Part shown: one piece after another, positions 1-5,813 of the stretch
Layout: the number at the start of each line of letters is the position of its first letter
Position numbering within the stretch: the stretch's first letter is position 1
Assembly: GCA_905479905.1 (NCBI GenBank)
Contig: CAJQOK010000442.1
Span: forward strand, 1 to 8,279
Reading direction: 5' to 3'
From: an uncultured Aliterella sp.
GTDB lineage: Bacteria > Cyanobacteriota > Cyanobacteriia > Cyanobacteriales > Chroococcidiopsidaceae
Length of the DNA stretch: 8,279 nt
The notes under the pieces: generated by a model
Database searches by the model: none
Told to the model about the DNA's origin: nothing
Seen by the model: the letters and a program-made list of their open reading frames with translations, nothing else
Translations under genes and position numbers: made by a program

Positions 1-1
1 A

Positions 2-26
2 GCGGAACATTAGACTAATGTTCCGC
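2..26. repeat. Perfect 25-bp palindrome (12-bp arms, 1-nt centre)
   Basis: GCGGAACATTAG at 2-13 is the exact reverse complement of CTAATGTTCCGC at 15-26, around a single A at 14. As RNA it would fold into an 11-bp stem with a GAC loop. No T-run follows on the plus strand (GCACAATTTG), so it is not a textbook intrinsic terminator. It could end a gene lying left of the window, or act as a protein-binding site about 38 bp upstream of the lipoprotein start. The symmetry is certain; the role is inferred. Confidence 0.6.
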
Positions 27-63
27 GCACAATTTGTAAAAATAGAAACAAAGTAAATTCAGC

Positions 64-489
64 ATGATTAAGCAACTACGCAGAATTTTAACAGCGTTAG
101 TCTTGGTATTGGTACTAACAACAACAGTAGCTTGTAATGGCGCTGTTCAAGCAAAGTCGCCAACCTTACCCGCCGCAAGTAGCAGTAGCAATTACGGGCA
201 ACTAGAAAGAGGAAATAGCGCAGGTGGACAAGACTTTGGTAACTGGGTTGTCAGCAAAAGCAAAGGATTAGTTAAAGATGCTTACGTGCGCGACAACAAC
301 AAACTGGGAGTTGTAGTTACTCCCCAAGTTAGCCCTACAGAAGTAAAACCTTTAGCCAAATCTTTAGCTCAAGGATTTCATAAAAACTTCCCCAATCAAG
401 ACTTAACAGTTTTGATGTATGCCCCAGATAAGAAATTGATTTTGACTGCAAAGTATGACGTTCAATCTAATCAGGTTGAATACAAATAA
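64..489 (+). CDS. Putative small lipoprotein, function unknown
   Basis: A 141-aa protein with a basic N-terminus (MIKQLRR), a hydrophobic stretch at about residues 8-20 and a lipobox-like TVAC ending at Cys24. It is therefore probably exported and lipid-anchored. Thr rather than Leu at the -3 position makes the lipobox weaker than ideal. Residues 25-55 form a Ser/Ala/Gly-rich linker; residues 60-141 look like a compact alpha/beta domain ending in a strand-rich LTAKYDVQSNQVEYK tail. I do not recognise a named domain; it reads like a conserved cyanobacterial hypothetical protein. No clear Shine-Dalgarno precedes the ATG, which is common in cyanobacteria. The next gene is co-oriented after a 66-nt gap holding a 9-bp hairpin. 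An alternative is an ordinary signal peptidase I substrate cleaved near AVQA. The coding call is firm; the anchor is likely; the function is unknown. Confidence 0.85.
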   Translation: MIKQLRRILTALVLVLVLTTTVACNGAVQAKSPTLPAASSSSNYGQLERGNSAGGQDFGNWVVSKSKGLVKDAYVRDNNKLGVVVTPQVSPTEVKPLAKSLAQGFHKNFPNQDLTVLMYAPDKKLILTAKYDVQSNQVEYK

Positions 490-516
490 GTTGTCAAAGA
501 TTGTAAGTTTGACAAC
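490..516 (+). terminator. 9-bp hairpin directly after the lipoprotein stop codon
   Basis: GTTGTCAAA (490-498) pairs perfectly with TTTGACAAC (508-516) around a 9-nt loop, starting at the first base after the TAA. No U-tract follows, so it may be a partial terminator, an mRNA 3'-end stabiliser or processing site, or an operator for the gene at 556. A competing 6-bp pairing, GATTGT (499-504) with ACAATC (515-520), overlaps it. Confidence 0.45.
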
Positions 517-540
517 AATCAGCAGTTATTGATAAACAAA

Positions 541-545
541 AGGAG
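541..545 (+). promoter_or_regulatory. Shine-Dalgarno of the 175-aa gene
   Basis: AGGAG lies 10 nt before the ATG at 556. It is one of the two clearest ribosome binding sites in the window and fixes that start. Confidence 0.75.
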
Positions 546-555
546 AATAAATTAA

Positions 556-1083
556 ATGAGTAGTAGCGATCAGTATAAACGTCAAATCATGAACGATTTG
601 GCACAAGGAACTACAGAAAGTTTAGGCGATGCGGATATGGGTTCGGAATTGCAGTATGAAAACTTTGATGATTTTGCAAATCGTTCATCTCATGAAGAAC
701 GCCGTCAATTATTTGGGCAATCTTTGCATCACGATCGCATCCCTCCCGGACAATTAGAGCCAGAATTGCAAAAAGCGATCGCTCAAATCAAGCCCAATGA
801 GCGCGATGATGTAGCCAAAGCCTTTTTCAAGCATTTGGAGAAAAGAGGCTTGAAAGACCGCGAATTAGAGCAACAGTTAGGTCTTACTACTCACCACGCC
901 AGCAAGATGAATGTGGATGACGTAACTAAGTTGGCATCTTTTGCTTACCACAATCACCCTGATATTTTCCAAGAAGTATTAGCCGAGAAGCCTGGGGTAA
1001 TTAAGTTTTTGAGCAATCCCTTAGTAGCTGCGGTAGTTGGAATTGCGGCTGCAAAATGGTTAGGCGATCGCCGTCATCAGTAA
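556..1083 (+). CDS. Conserved hypothetical protein with hydrophobic C-terminus
   Basis: A 175-aa protein that I cannot assign to a named family. It has three visible parts. Residues 1-60 are acidic and polar. Residues 61-140 are charged and mostly helical by composition, with several His pairs (HH at 58-59 and 113-114, HNH at 132-134). Residues 148-169 form one hydrophobic Ala/Val/Gly-rich segment (NPLVAAVVGIAAAKWLG) followed by the basic tail DRRHQ. With no signal peptide, the C-terminal segment could be a tail anchor or a Gly/Ala-zipper membrane-association helix. The start is set by AGGAG at 541-545. HIP1 octamers at 775 and 1064 lie inside the frame, so the gene is at home in this genome. 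It lies downstream of the lipoprotein, possibly with its own expression because a hairpin separates them, and it is closed by the strong terminator at 1099-1133. The coding call is firm; the function is unknown. Confidence 0.85.
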   Translation: MSSSDQYKRQIMNDLAQGTTESLGDADMGSELQYENFDDFANRSSHEERRQLFGQSLHHDRIPPGQLEPELQKAIAQIKPNERDDVAKAFFKHLEKRGLKDRELEQQLGLTTHHASKMNVDDVTKLASFAYHNHPDIFQEVLAEKPGVIKFLSNPLVAAVVGIAAAKWLGDRRHQ

Positions 1084-1098
1084 TTGAATAAAATAAAT

Positions 1099-1133
1099 TA
1101 AGTCCGCCAAGATATGCGATCTTGGCGGACTTA
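1099..1133. terminator. Strong two-way intrinsic terminator
   Basis: A perfect 15-bp stem (1099-1113 with 1119-1133; core GTCCGCCAAGAT) closes over a 5-nt loop, ATGCG. It begins 16 nt after the stop of the 175-aa gene. The plus-strand tail (TTATTGCT) is only moderately T-rich. On the minus strand the tail ATTTATTTTATT is T-rich, so the hairpin probably stops transcription from both the left-hand genes and rpe. Confidence 0.8.
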
Positions 1134-1139
1134 TTGCTA

Positions 1140-1187
1140 GGGATTTAGAGATCCCCCTAACCCCCCTTGAAAAAAGGGGGGAGAATA
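1140..1187. repeat. Dispersed C6/G6 hairpin repeat
   Basis: The core is CCCCCCTT (1161-1168), loop GAAAA, AAGGGGGG (1174-1181), followed by AGAATATTTTTT, and preceded by GGGATTTAGAGATCCC (1140-1155), itself a small dyad. Elements of the form GATCCCCCTAACCCCCC...GGGGGG are, from memory, widespread intergenic repeats in filamentous cyanobacteria. A partial echo, AAGGGGGAGAATA, follows at 1221-1233. On the plus strand the G-run followed by T6 could also act as a terminator. Confidence 0.6.
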
Positions 1188-1285
1188 TTTTTTAATTGGG
1201 GATGCTATCAACTGATGGTAAAGGGGGAGAATAGTTTACATTCTTCCTTTTTTGGGGAGATTTGAATGAAAAGTGCAAGTATCCT

Positions 1286-1993
1286 TTAAACTGCTGCAAG
1301 TTCTGGGGAAGGACGTTTGCTATTGCGAATACCCTTAATAGCTTCAGCATAATCGGGCGCATTAAATACCGCCGAACCTGCAACGATCGCATTTGCACCC
1401 GCTTCGATAACTTGCCAAGTATTATTAATCTTTAGACCGCCATCTACTTCAATCCAAGGATCTAAACCACGCTCGTCACACATAGCGCGGAGTTTGCGAA
1501 TTTTGGGAAGTACGCCAGGAATAAAGCTTTGACCGCCAAACCCTGGGTTGACGCTCATAATTAGCACTAAATCGCATAATTCCAAAACGTAATCAATCAA
1601 CTCTAGTGGTGAACCGGGATTGAGTACAACTCCTGCTTTTTTACCGAGTTCTTTGATTTGTCCCAAAGTTCTGTGTAAGTGCGGAGACGCATTGTGTTCG
1701 GCGTGAATGTAGATATGATCGGCTCCAGCTTTGGCAAAATCTTCTACATACTTCTCTGGTTCCACAATCATTAAGTGGACATCTAAAGGCTTTGTAGTCA
1801 CCGGACGAATAGCCTCAACAATTAATGGCCCGATGGTAATATTGGGGACAAATCGACCATCCATGACATCAACGTGAATCCAATCGGCTCCGGCGGCATC
1901 AATAGCCCTAATTTCGTCTCCCAAACGGCTAAAATCAGCAGATAGGATAGATGGAGCAATTACAATCTGCTTGGATGATGGCGTATTAGTCAT
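1286..1993 (-). CDS. rpe: Ribulose-phosphate 3-epimerase
   Basis: This enzyme interconverts D-ribulose 5-phosphate and D-xylulose 5-phosphate in the Calvin cycle and pentose phosphate pathway, in the cytoplasm. The 235-aa protein is normal length for a (beta/alpha)8 barrel of this family. Signatures are plain: [12 protein letters not shown] near residue 13, HVDVMDG at 40-46, LDVHLMI at 70-76, [10 protein letters not shown] at 146-155 and IEVDGG at 181-186. The expected metal ligands His40, Asp42, His73 and Asp184 are all present, with Asp42 and Asp184 as the catalytic acid/base pair. The phosphate-binding GxxGG loop (NPGFGGQ) and the AIVAGSAVF motif near residue 205 are intact. The start is supported by AGGAG (minus strand) 9 nt upstream. 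It is divergent from the subtilase and looks monocistronic. A dyad at 2020-2034 resembling an RbcR site may control it. Nothing is truncated. Confidence 0.97.
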   Translation of the reverse strand: MTNTPSSKQIVIAPSILSADFSRLGDEIRAIDAAGADWIHVDVMDGRFVPNITIGPLIVEAIRPVTTKPLDVHLMIVEPEKYVEDFAKAGADHIYIHAEHNASPHLHRTLGQIKELGKKAGVVLNPGSPLELIDYVLELCDLVLIMSVNPGFGGQSFIPGVLPKIRKLRAMCDERGLDPWIEVDGGLKINNTWQVIEAGANAIVAGSAVFNAPDYAEAIKGIRNSKRPSPELAAV

Positions 1994-2002
1994 AGATTAG
2001 TT

Positions 2003-2007
2003 CTCCT
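2003..2007 (-). promoter_or_regulatory. Shine-Dalgarno of rpe
   Basis: CTCCT on the plus strand reads AGGAG on the minus strand, 9 nt before the rpe ATG. This supports the start at 1993. Confidence 0.75.
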
Positions 2008-2019
2008 AAGTCCTCGATT

Positions 2020-2034
2020 GTTAACCATTTTAAC
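2020..2034 (-). promoter_or_regulatory. Dyad operator candidate (RbcR/CbbR-like) at the rpe promoter
   Basis: GTTAA-CCATT-TTAAC is a perfect 5-bp dyad with a 5-nt spacer. The reported motif of RbcR, the LysR-type CO2-fixation regulator, is ATTA(A/G)-N5-(T/C)TAAT; this site matches the inner four bases of each arm and differs only at the outermost pair. It also fits the CbbR-type TNA-N7-TNA pattern. On the minus strand a -10-like TAAAAT (2027-2032) lies inside the dyad, about 34 nt before the rpe start, so binding would affect rpe directly. With flanking CGAT/ATCG the symmetry extends to 2015-2038 with one bulged T. Function is inferred. Confidence 0.4.
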
Positions 2035-2081
2035 ATCGGGGGACATTGCTATTCATCATCTAAAAACAACTAAAATAAAGT

Positions 2082-2103
2082 GCCTGGGTGCAAAGGCTTT
2101 TTT
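2082..2103 (+). terminator. Small hairpin plus T6 in the subtilase leader
   Basis: GCCT (2082-2085) can pair with AGGC (2094-2097) over an 8-nt loop, followed directly by six T (2098-2103) and then, 8 nt later, the subtilase ATG. A -10-like TAAAAT sits at 2071-2076. The shape resembles a weak terminator or attenuator in a short leader. A 4-bp stem is marginal and could be chance. Confidence 0.25.
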
Positions 2104-2111
2104 GACAGCAG

Positions 2112-3689
2112 ATGATAAAACAATTGGCGTGGACGATTGGGGGATTGAGTGCGCTTGGGTTAGGTAGTCCAGTTTTGGCGCTACAAACTACATCTATTGG
2201 CGAAGCAGGGATCGATGCGTTGCGTTTGCACCAATTACCTTACGACTTAATTGGGCGCAAAATTAGTATTGGTCAAGTAGAAATTGGTCGTCCCGGACAG
2301 TATGGTTTAGATAAAGCAGTGTCGGGACGAGCGATCGCCCTTGCTGGAGTATTTTTACGCGATCGCCCCGCAAAAGCAAATAGTAACTTAGATCCCCACG
2401 CCCAAAACGTTGCCAGCGTGATGATTAGCTCAGATAAAGCTATTCGCGGTGTAGCACCAGGAGCTAGGCTATATTCGGGGGCGGTTGGCTCATTAAAAAC
2501 TGGCGGACAACCGGAGGAATGTTTGTCCGCGCAGCACGTAGCAATGCAAAATAGCGGCGATGTCAGAGCGATAAATTTTAGCTTTGGGGAAACTTTAGAA
2601 CGCGATCCGCGTATTAACGCTCGTTTAGATGGCAAAGCTTTATTAACTCAGTGTATCGATTGGTCTAGCCGCTTTCACAATGTTTTATATGCGATCGCAG
2701 GCAACCAAGGGAAAGGGGGTATACCTATCCCTACAGACAATTACAACGGTATTAATGTCGCTTTTAGCAGCCGTAGAGACGGGATTTTTAACAAAGTAGA
2801 TGTCTCTAATTTGAGCGATGTCAAAGTTGGCTTAGAAGGGAGATTGAATGGCAAAGAAGTAAACCTAGGCATCCGTCGTGCTATTGGTTTAGTCGCCCCA
2901 GGAAGCAATATTTCTTTACTCAACCCCAACGGCAAAGTTACGAAAGTAAGTGGTACGAGTTTCGCTGCTCCCCACGTCACCGCCACAGTAGCTTTATTAC
3001 AAGAATACGGCGACAGACAGTTGCGCGCCAAAAAAAATAATTGGAGTTTGAACGCTCGTCGTCAAGAAGTCATGAAAGCTGTGATGCTAAATTCTGCTGA
3101 TAAACTGCTTGATACCGTTGCATCTTTGCGCTTAGGTATGACTAAAACAATTATCGATAAGCAAAATCAAGATTGGACGGCTTCGGATGCTTACACCGAC
3201 CCCAAAATTCCCCTCCACGCGCAAATGGGAACTGGTCAATTAAATGCTTTTCGCGCCTACGGGCAATTTAGTCCGGGAGAATGGAAACCTACGGCAGTAG
3301 TTCCGGCGATTGGCTGGGATTATGGTTTAGTTAGCGCCAATTCAATGCAGGAATACTTATTAGCTAAACCTTTAGTACAAGGGGGTTTTGTATCGGTGAC
3401 TCTAGCTTGGAATCGATTGGTAGAATTAAACGATGCTAATAAAAACCAGCAGTATGATGTCGGGGAGACTTTTAACGATCAAGGATTAAATAACTTAGAC
3501 CTTTATCTAGTTAGCACCGAATCCAACAACCCATCTAGTAGTCTCTGTACGTCTATTAGTGAAGTTGATAGTGTAGAACATATTTTTTGCCCTGTTCCCC
3601 GCACTGGTAAATACAAAATCCGCGTCCAATTTTCCCAAAAAGTCAATCAAGCAACTCAGCCTTACGCTCTAGCTTGGTGGACAAAATAA
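2112..3689 (+). CDS. Exported subtilisin-family (S8) protein, variant triad
   Basis: A 525-aa protein with a signal peptide (hydrophobic residues 5-22, probable cleavage after VLA near residue 23), then an S8 fold. His96 (DPHAQNVASVM) is the catalytic His, Asn198 (AIAGNQG) the oxyanion Asn and Ser283 (SGTSFAAPHVTA) the nucleophile. The first triad position, normally Asp in a V-x-D-S/T-G context, reads GQVEIGRPG, so Glu57 replaces Asp. Residues 371-383 (MGTGQLNAFRA) match the usual end of the catalytic domain. Residues about 424-525 form a beta-sandwich like the C-terminal barrel of KP-43-type subtilases (VSVTLAW, NNLDLYL, VEHIF, GKYKIRVQF). It contains an EF-hand-like loop, DANKNQQYDVGE at 441-452, and Cys479/Cys493 that could pair. 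No clear Shine-Dalgarno precedes the ATG. It probably works in the periplasm or outside the cell; the substrate is unknown. Glu may lower or abolish protease activity. Confidence 0.9.
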   Translation: MIKQLAWTIGGLSALGLGSPVLALQTTSIGEAGIDALRLHQLPYDLIGRKISIGQVEIGRPGQYGLDKAVSGRAIALAGVFLRDRPAKANSNLDPHAQNVASVMISSDKAIRGVAPGARLYSGAVGSLKTGGQPEECLSAQHVAMQNSGDVRAINFSFGETLERDPRINARLDGKALLTQCIDWSSRFHNVLYAIAGNQGKGGIPIPTDNYNGINVAFSSRRDGIFNKVDVSNLSDVKVGLEGRLNGKEVNLGIRRAIGLVAPGSNISLLNPNGKVTKVSGTSFAAPHVTATVALLQEYGDRQLRAKKNNWSLNARRQEVMKAVMLNSADKLLDTVASLRLGMTKTIIDKQNQDWTASDAYTDPKIPLHAQMGTGQLNAFRAYGQFSPGEWKPTAVVPAIGWDYGLVSANSMQEYLLAKPLVQGGFVSVTLAWNRLVELNDANKNQQYDVGETFNDQGLNNLDLYLVSTESNNPSSSLCTSISEVDSVEHIFCPVPRTGKYKIRVQFSQKVNQATQPYALAWWTK

Positions 3690-3698
3690 CTAATTCCT

Positions 3699-3715
3699 GT
3701 TACCAAAATAGTAAC
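3699..3715 (+). terminator. Weak hairpin after the subtilase
   Basis: GTTAC (3699-3703) and GTAAC (3711-3715) form a 5-bp stem with a 7-nt loop, 10 nt after the subtilase stop. No T-run follows, so termination here is only a possibility. Confidence 0.25.
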
Positions 3716-3718
3716 TAA

Positions 3719-4003
3719 GGCGCGATCGCCTGATTAACAGTGTCATAGTAAAACCTTAACGCTCGTAAACTAAATCTTGATTTACTAAAGCCCCAAGGTA
3801 CTTATGAATCAGCAAGAGTCTAGTCCTAAGTCAAGTTTTCAGCTTCGACGCTATGCGATTCGCTTAGGTAGACGGTACGCCCTATCCGCCGCTAGTGTGG
3901 TAATGCTAGGCTTTTCGATGGCTGGATACTCAAAGCTTAATACCTCTACAGTTTTATTTACTACCCCTCCATCTTCCTTAGAACAGCAATGGCGCGATCG
4001 CCT
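3719..4003. repeat. 13-bp direct repeat around the 67-aa gene
   Basis: GGCGCGATCGCCT occurs at 3719-3731 and again at 3991-4003. Each copy is a HIP1 octamer with identical flanks. The first is 73 bp upstream of the small gene and the second encodes its last residues. This is most likely the preferred HIP1 context rather than a target-site duplication. Confidence 0.5.
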
Positions 4004-4007
4004 TTAA
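3804..4007 (+). CDS. Small single-pass membrane protein, unknown
   Basis: A 67-aa frame starting with AAGG (3795-3798) 5 nt before the ATG, a reasonable ribosome site. Residues 1-27 are very basic (LRRYAIRLGRR). Residues 27-44 are hydrophobic (YALSAASVVMLGFSMAGY), and the rest is polar, ending EQQWRDRL. This suggests either an N-in single membrane span or an uncleaved signal-anchor. GRRYAL faintly resembles a twin-arginine motif, but the remainder is too short to be a folded Tat cargo. The last codons lie within a HIP1 octamer (3994-4001). Its stop is one base from the convergent stop of the transporter. I do not recognise a family. The ribosome site and charge pattern favour a real gene, but a frame of this length needs homologues to be certain. 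Confidence 0.55.
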   Translation: MNQQESSPKSSFQLRRYAIRLGRRYALSAASVVMLGFSMAGYSKLNTSTVLFTTPPSSLEQQWRDRL

Positions 4008-4008
4008 C

Positions 4009-5229
4009 TTATTGTGGTACAACTTCAACGGTAGTTTTAGATACATCACTATTTTCTAATTCTAATTGACTTGTCCCTAAGTTTTCCGCCGTATTAGTCT
4101 GTCCGCGCACGGCTCTCAACGCAGTCTTAATTACCACAGCCGTAGGTACAGCCACAATTACCCCCAACAATCCCCCAACCCGCGCCCCCGTCAAAACCGA
4201 TACCAGTATCCACACCGGATTTAGACCTGTAACACTACCCAAAATCCGGGGCGCAACTAAGTTTTCGAGAATTTGTTGGACAATTATTGCCGCCATCAAT
4301 ACCCTTGAGCCCAACCAAAAATCTTGTAATGCGACTAATAAAGTAGTAACAATAATTCCCACTGTTCCCCCAAAAGGAATCAGCGCCATAATCCCGATAC
4401 TCAAGCCAAAGAGTAGCCCAAAAGGAACTTTTAGCCATAAAAAGGTAGGAATTAAGGCAAAAGCCATACAAGTACCAAAAATAAGCTGTCCGATAAAGAA
4501 ATTTTGAAAACTCAGCCGTAAAGTTTGCGAAAACGGTTGGCGAATTTTAGCGGGGAGCCATTCGATTAAACTTTGCCACAAGCTATCGCCATGCTGTAAA
4601 AGATAAAAAGCTAAAACCATTGTCAGAACAAAGTCTAGCAAGCTAGTAACAGTGAGTACAGCTAGATTTAATACTTGAGAGGCGATTTGTTGCAGTTGTC
4701 CTTTGAGGCGATCGTTGATTTGCACTAGCAGCGCATCAAGGTTGAGAGGAAACCCCTGAGTATCCGCCCATTGATTTAATAGTAGTAACTGATAACGTCC
4801 CGAATCAATCCATTCTGGCAAGCGAATTACCAACTGTTGAGCTTGAGTAAGCACCAAAGGAACTAAAGTTACACCCAAAGCCAGCAGAATCGATAAAGCT
4901 GCCAAAAACACCAAAATAGAAACTTGTTCGCGCTTGGCTCCTTTGCTTTCCATCCACATCACCGGATAATTAAGCAAAAATGCCAGTAGCGAAGCGGCTA
5001 CCAAAATTACAATTAGCGAGTTGAAATAATTGAAAATCGAAGCAACTGCCCAAGCATTGAGTACGATGAGGGGAGCGACAAGAGCGATCGCCGTCAACCG
5101 CCCTCCCAGACTCATTCCTTGCCACCATCCAAGTATTATGCGTTTCTGCATTTGCCTACTGCCGGATAAAACACGATTGAATTTGCTTAAGCAGTTATCA
5201 TTATCTCTAAATTCATCTACTAAACTCAT
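4009..5229 (-). CDS. AI-2E/PerM-family membrane transporter
   Basis: A 406-aa inner-membrane protein with the layout of the AI-2E transporter family (PF01594). Hydrophobic spans lie near 44-63, 70-88 and 104-128; a soluble segment follows at about 130-180, then spans near 185-213, 243-265, 268-300, 308-330 and 358-385. Family hallmarks are LIPFGGTVGII near 283 and the C-terminal block with APRILGSVTGLNPVW and GGLLGVIVAVPTAVVIK. The family includes E. coli TqsA (autoinducer-2 export) and members reported as Na+(Li+)/H+ antiporters. Cyanobacteria usually lack an AI-2 pathway, so signal export should not be assumed and the substrate is unknown. Residues 1-26 are polar and may not be translated: Met27 (ATG at 5151) starts closer to the first span and would widen the divergent gap to the next gene from 29 to 107 bp. 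Neither start has a strong ribosome site. Confidence 0.9.
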   Translation of the reverse strand: MSLVDEFRDNDNCLSKFNRVLSGSRQMQKRIILGWWQGMSLGGRLTAIALVAPLIVLNAWAVASIFNYFNSLIVILVAASLLAFLLNYPVMWMESKGAKREQVSILVFLAALSILLALGVTLVPLVLTQAQQLVIRLPEWIDSGRYQLLLLNQWADTQGFPLNLDALLVQINDRLKGQLQQIASQVLNLAVLTVTSLLDFVLTMVLAFYLLQHGDSLWQSLIEWLPAKIRQPFSQTLRLSFQNFFIGQLIFGTCMAFALIPTFLWLKVPFGLLFGLSIGIMALIPFGGTVGIIVTTLLVALQDFWLGSRVLMAAIIVQQILENLVAPRILGSVTGLNPVWILVSVLTGARVGGLLGVIVAVPTAVVIKTALRAVRGQTNTAENLGTSQLELENSDVSKTTVEVVPQ

Positions 5230-5258
5230 CCCCCCACTTCAGGATTGTTGCCGGAAAT

Positions 5259-5666
5259 ATGAAAAATGTTGACCCTACAGAGAATTACGACCTCAATCAT
5301 TTACAGCTATTTTTCTATTTAATCCCTGTACTGGGCTTTTTTCCATCTTTATGGACGCTCTACCAGGGTAACAAATCTGAAAATTCCTCTTTTAAAACGG
5401 AACAATTAAAAGTTAGTCGTTTGTCTGTAACCTTAGCAAGTAGTTGGTTAATCGGTTATTTATTACTAGGGATGGGAGCAGAAGCTTCAGAATATTTATC
5501 GTTGCGGCTTTTGATCTTAAATACTTTCCTAACTTCTGGCTATTTTTTAGTCAGTATGATGTTAATGATTCGCCTATATCAGCGTAAACCTTTGCGAGTG
5601 CCAGGGTTTAGCCTTTTGGCAAGACAAGTAGATAAGTATTTGGTTGAGGAAAAGACAAAAAATTAA
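5259..5666 (+). CDS. Small three-TM membrane protein, unknown
   Basis: A 135-aa protein with three hydrophobic spans: about 16-35 (LQLFFYLIPVLGFFPSLWTL), 55-73 (SVTLASSWLIGYLLLGMGA) and 82-106 (RLLILNTFLTSGYFLVSMMLMIRL). The loop between spans 1 and 2 is polar and basic; the C-terminal tail (RKPLRVPGFSLLARQVDKYLVEEKTKN) is charged and probably cytoplasmic. There is no signal peptide and no named domain that I recognise. The start is divergent from the transporter with a short gap, and only a weak purine stretch (CCGGAAA) precedes the ATG. The next gene downstream, on the same strand after 190 nt, is the LCP protein, so a role in envelope assembly is possible but rests only on position. The coding call is good; the function is unknown. 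Confidence 0.8.
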   Translation: MKNVDPTENYDLNHLQLFFYLIPVLGFFPSLWTLYQGNKSENSSFKTEQLKVSRLSVTLASSWLIGYLLLGMGAEASEYLSLRLLILNTFLTSGYFLVSMMLMIRLYQRKPLRVPGFSLLARQVDKYLVEEKTKN

Positions 5667-5699
5667 TTGCTACTGTGGCACTTTCCGTAAAAATGCCCT

Positions 5700-5727
5700 T
5701 TGCCAGTCAAATACAATCGAGTACACT
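5700..5727 (+). promoter_or_regulatory. Possible sigma70-type promoter for the LCP gene
   Basis: TTGCCA (5700-5705; 5 of 6 to TTGACA) and TACACT (5722-5727; 4 of 6 to TATAAT) are separated by 16 nt. The site lies in the 190-nt gap and would give a leader of about 125 nt containing the 5786-5813 hairpin. The match is moderate and could be chance. Confidence 0.3.
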
Positions 5728-5785
5728 TTTCTTGAACCCATCCGTCAAATAATAGAGTTCACGGATAGAGATTGCATATTTAATC

Positions 5786-5813
5786 CATTTAGCTAATAAT
5801 TACTGGCTAAATG
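5786..5813 (+). other. 8-bp hairpin in the LCP leader
   Basis: CATTTAGC (5786-5793) pairs perfectly with GCTAAATG (5806-5813) over a 12-nt loop, about 45-55 nt before the start. It is followed by ATGCTGCAATCAG, not a T-run. It could be a leader structure or a dyad operator; AT-rich sequence makes chance possible. Confidence 0.3.

Noticed and set aside
1192..1398. 68-aa minus-strand frame
   Set aside because: It overlaps the 3' part of rpe in another frame, runs through the repeat-rich gap and has no domain-like features.
2273..3031. Two minus-strand frames (2273-2635 and 2741-3031)
   Set aside because: They are antisense shadows of the well-supported subtilase; their composition mirrors it and no ribosome site is present.
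3831..3935. Twin-arginine signal in the 67-aa protein
   Set aside because: GRRYAL lacks the usual consensus residues around the RR pair, and too few residues follow to form a folded Tat substrate.
3719..4003. 13-bp direct repeat as an insertion footprint
   Set aside because: Each copy is a HIP1 octamer in its common flanking context, and the DNA between carries no transposase or terminal inverted repeats.
4235..4471. 78-aa minus-strand frame inside the transporter
   Set aside because: It is a shifted-frame shadow of a strongly conserved PF01594 region.
5030..5272. 80-aa plus-strand frame
   Set aside because: It is antisense to the transporter start and overlaps the next gene; the sequence looks non-protein-like.
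5733..5766. Interleaved pairs GAAC/GTTC and ATCCGT/ACGGAT resembling a pseudoknot in the LCP leader
   Set aside because: The stems are only 4 and 6 bp in AT-rich sequence; this order is easily reached by chance and no riboswitch class is recognised.
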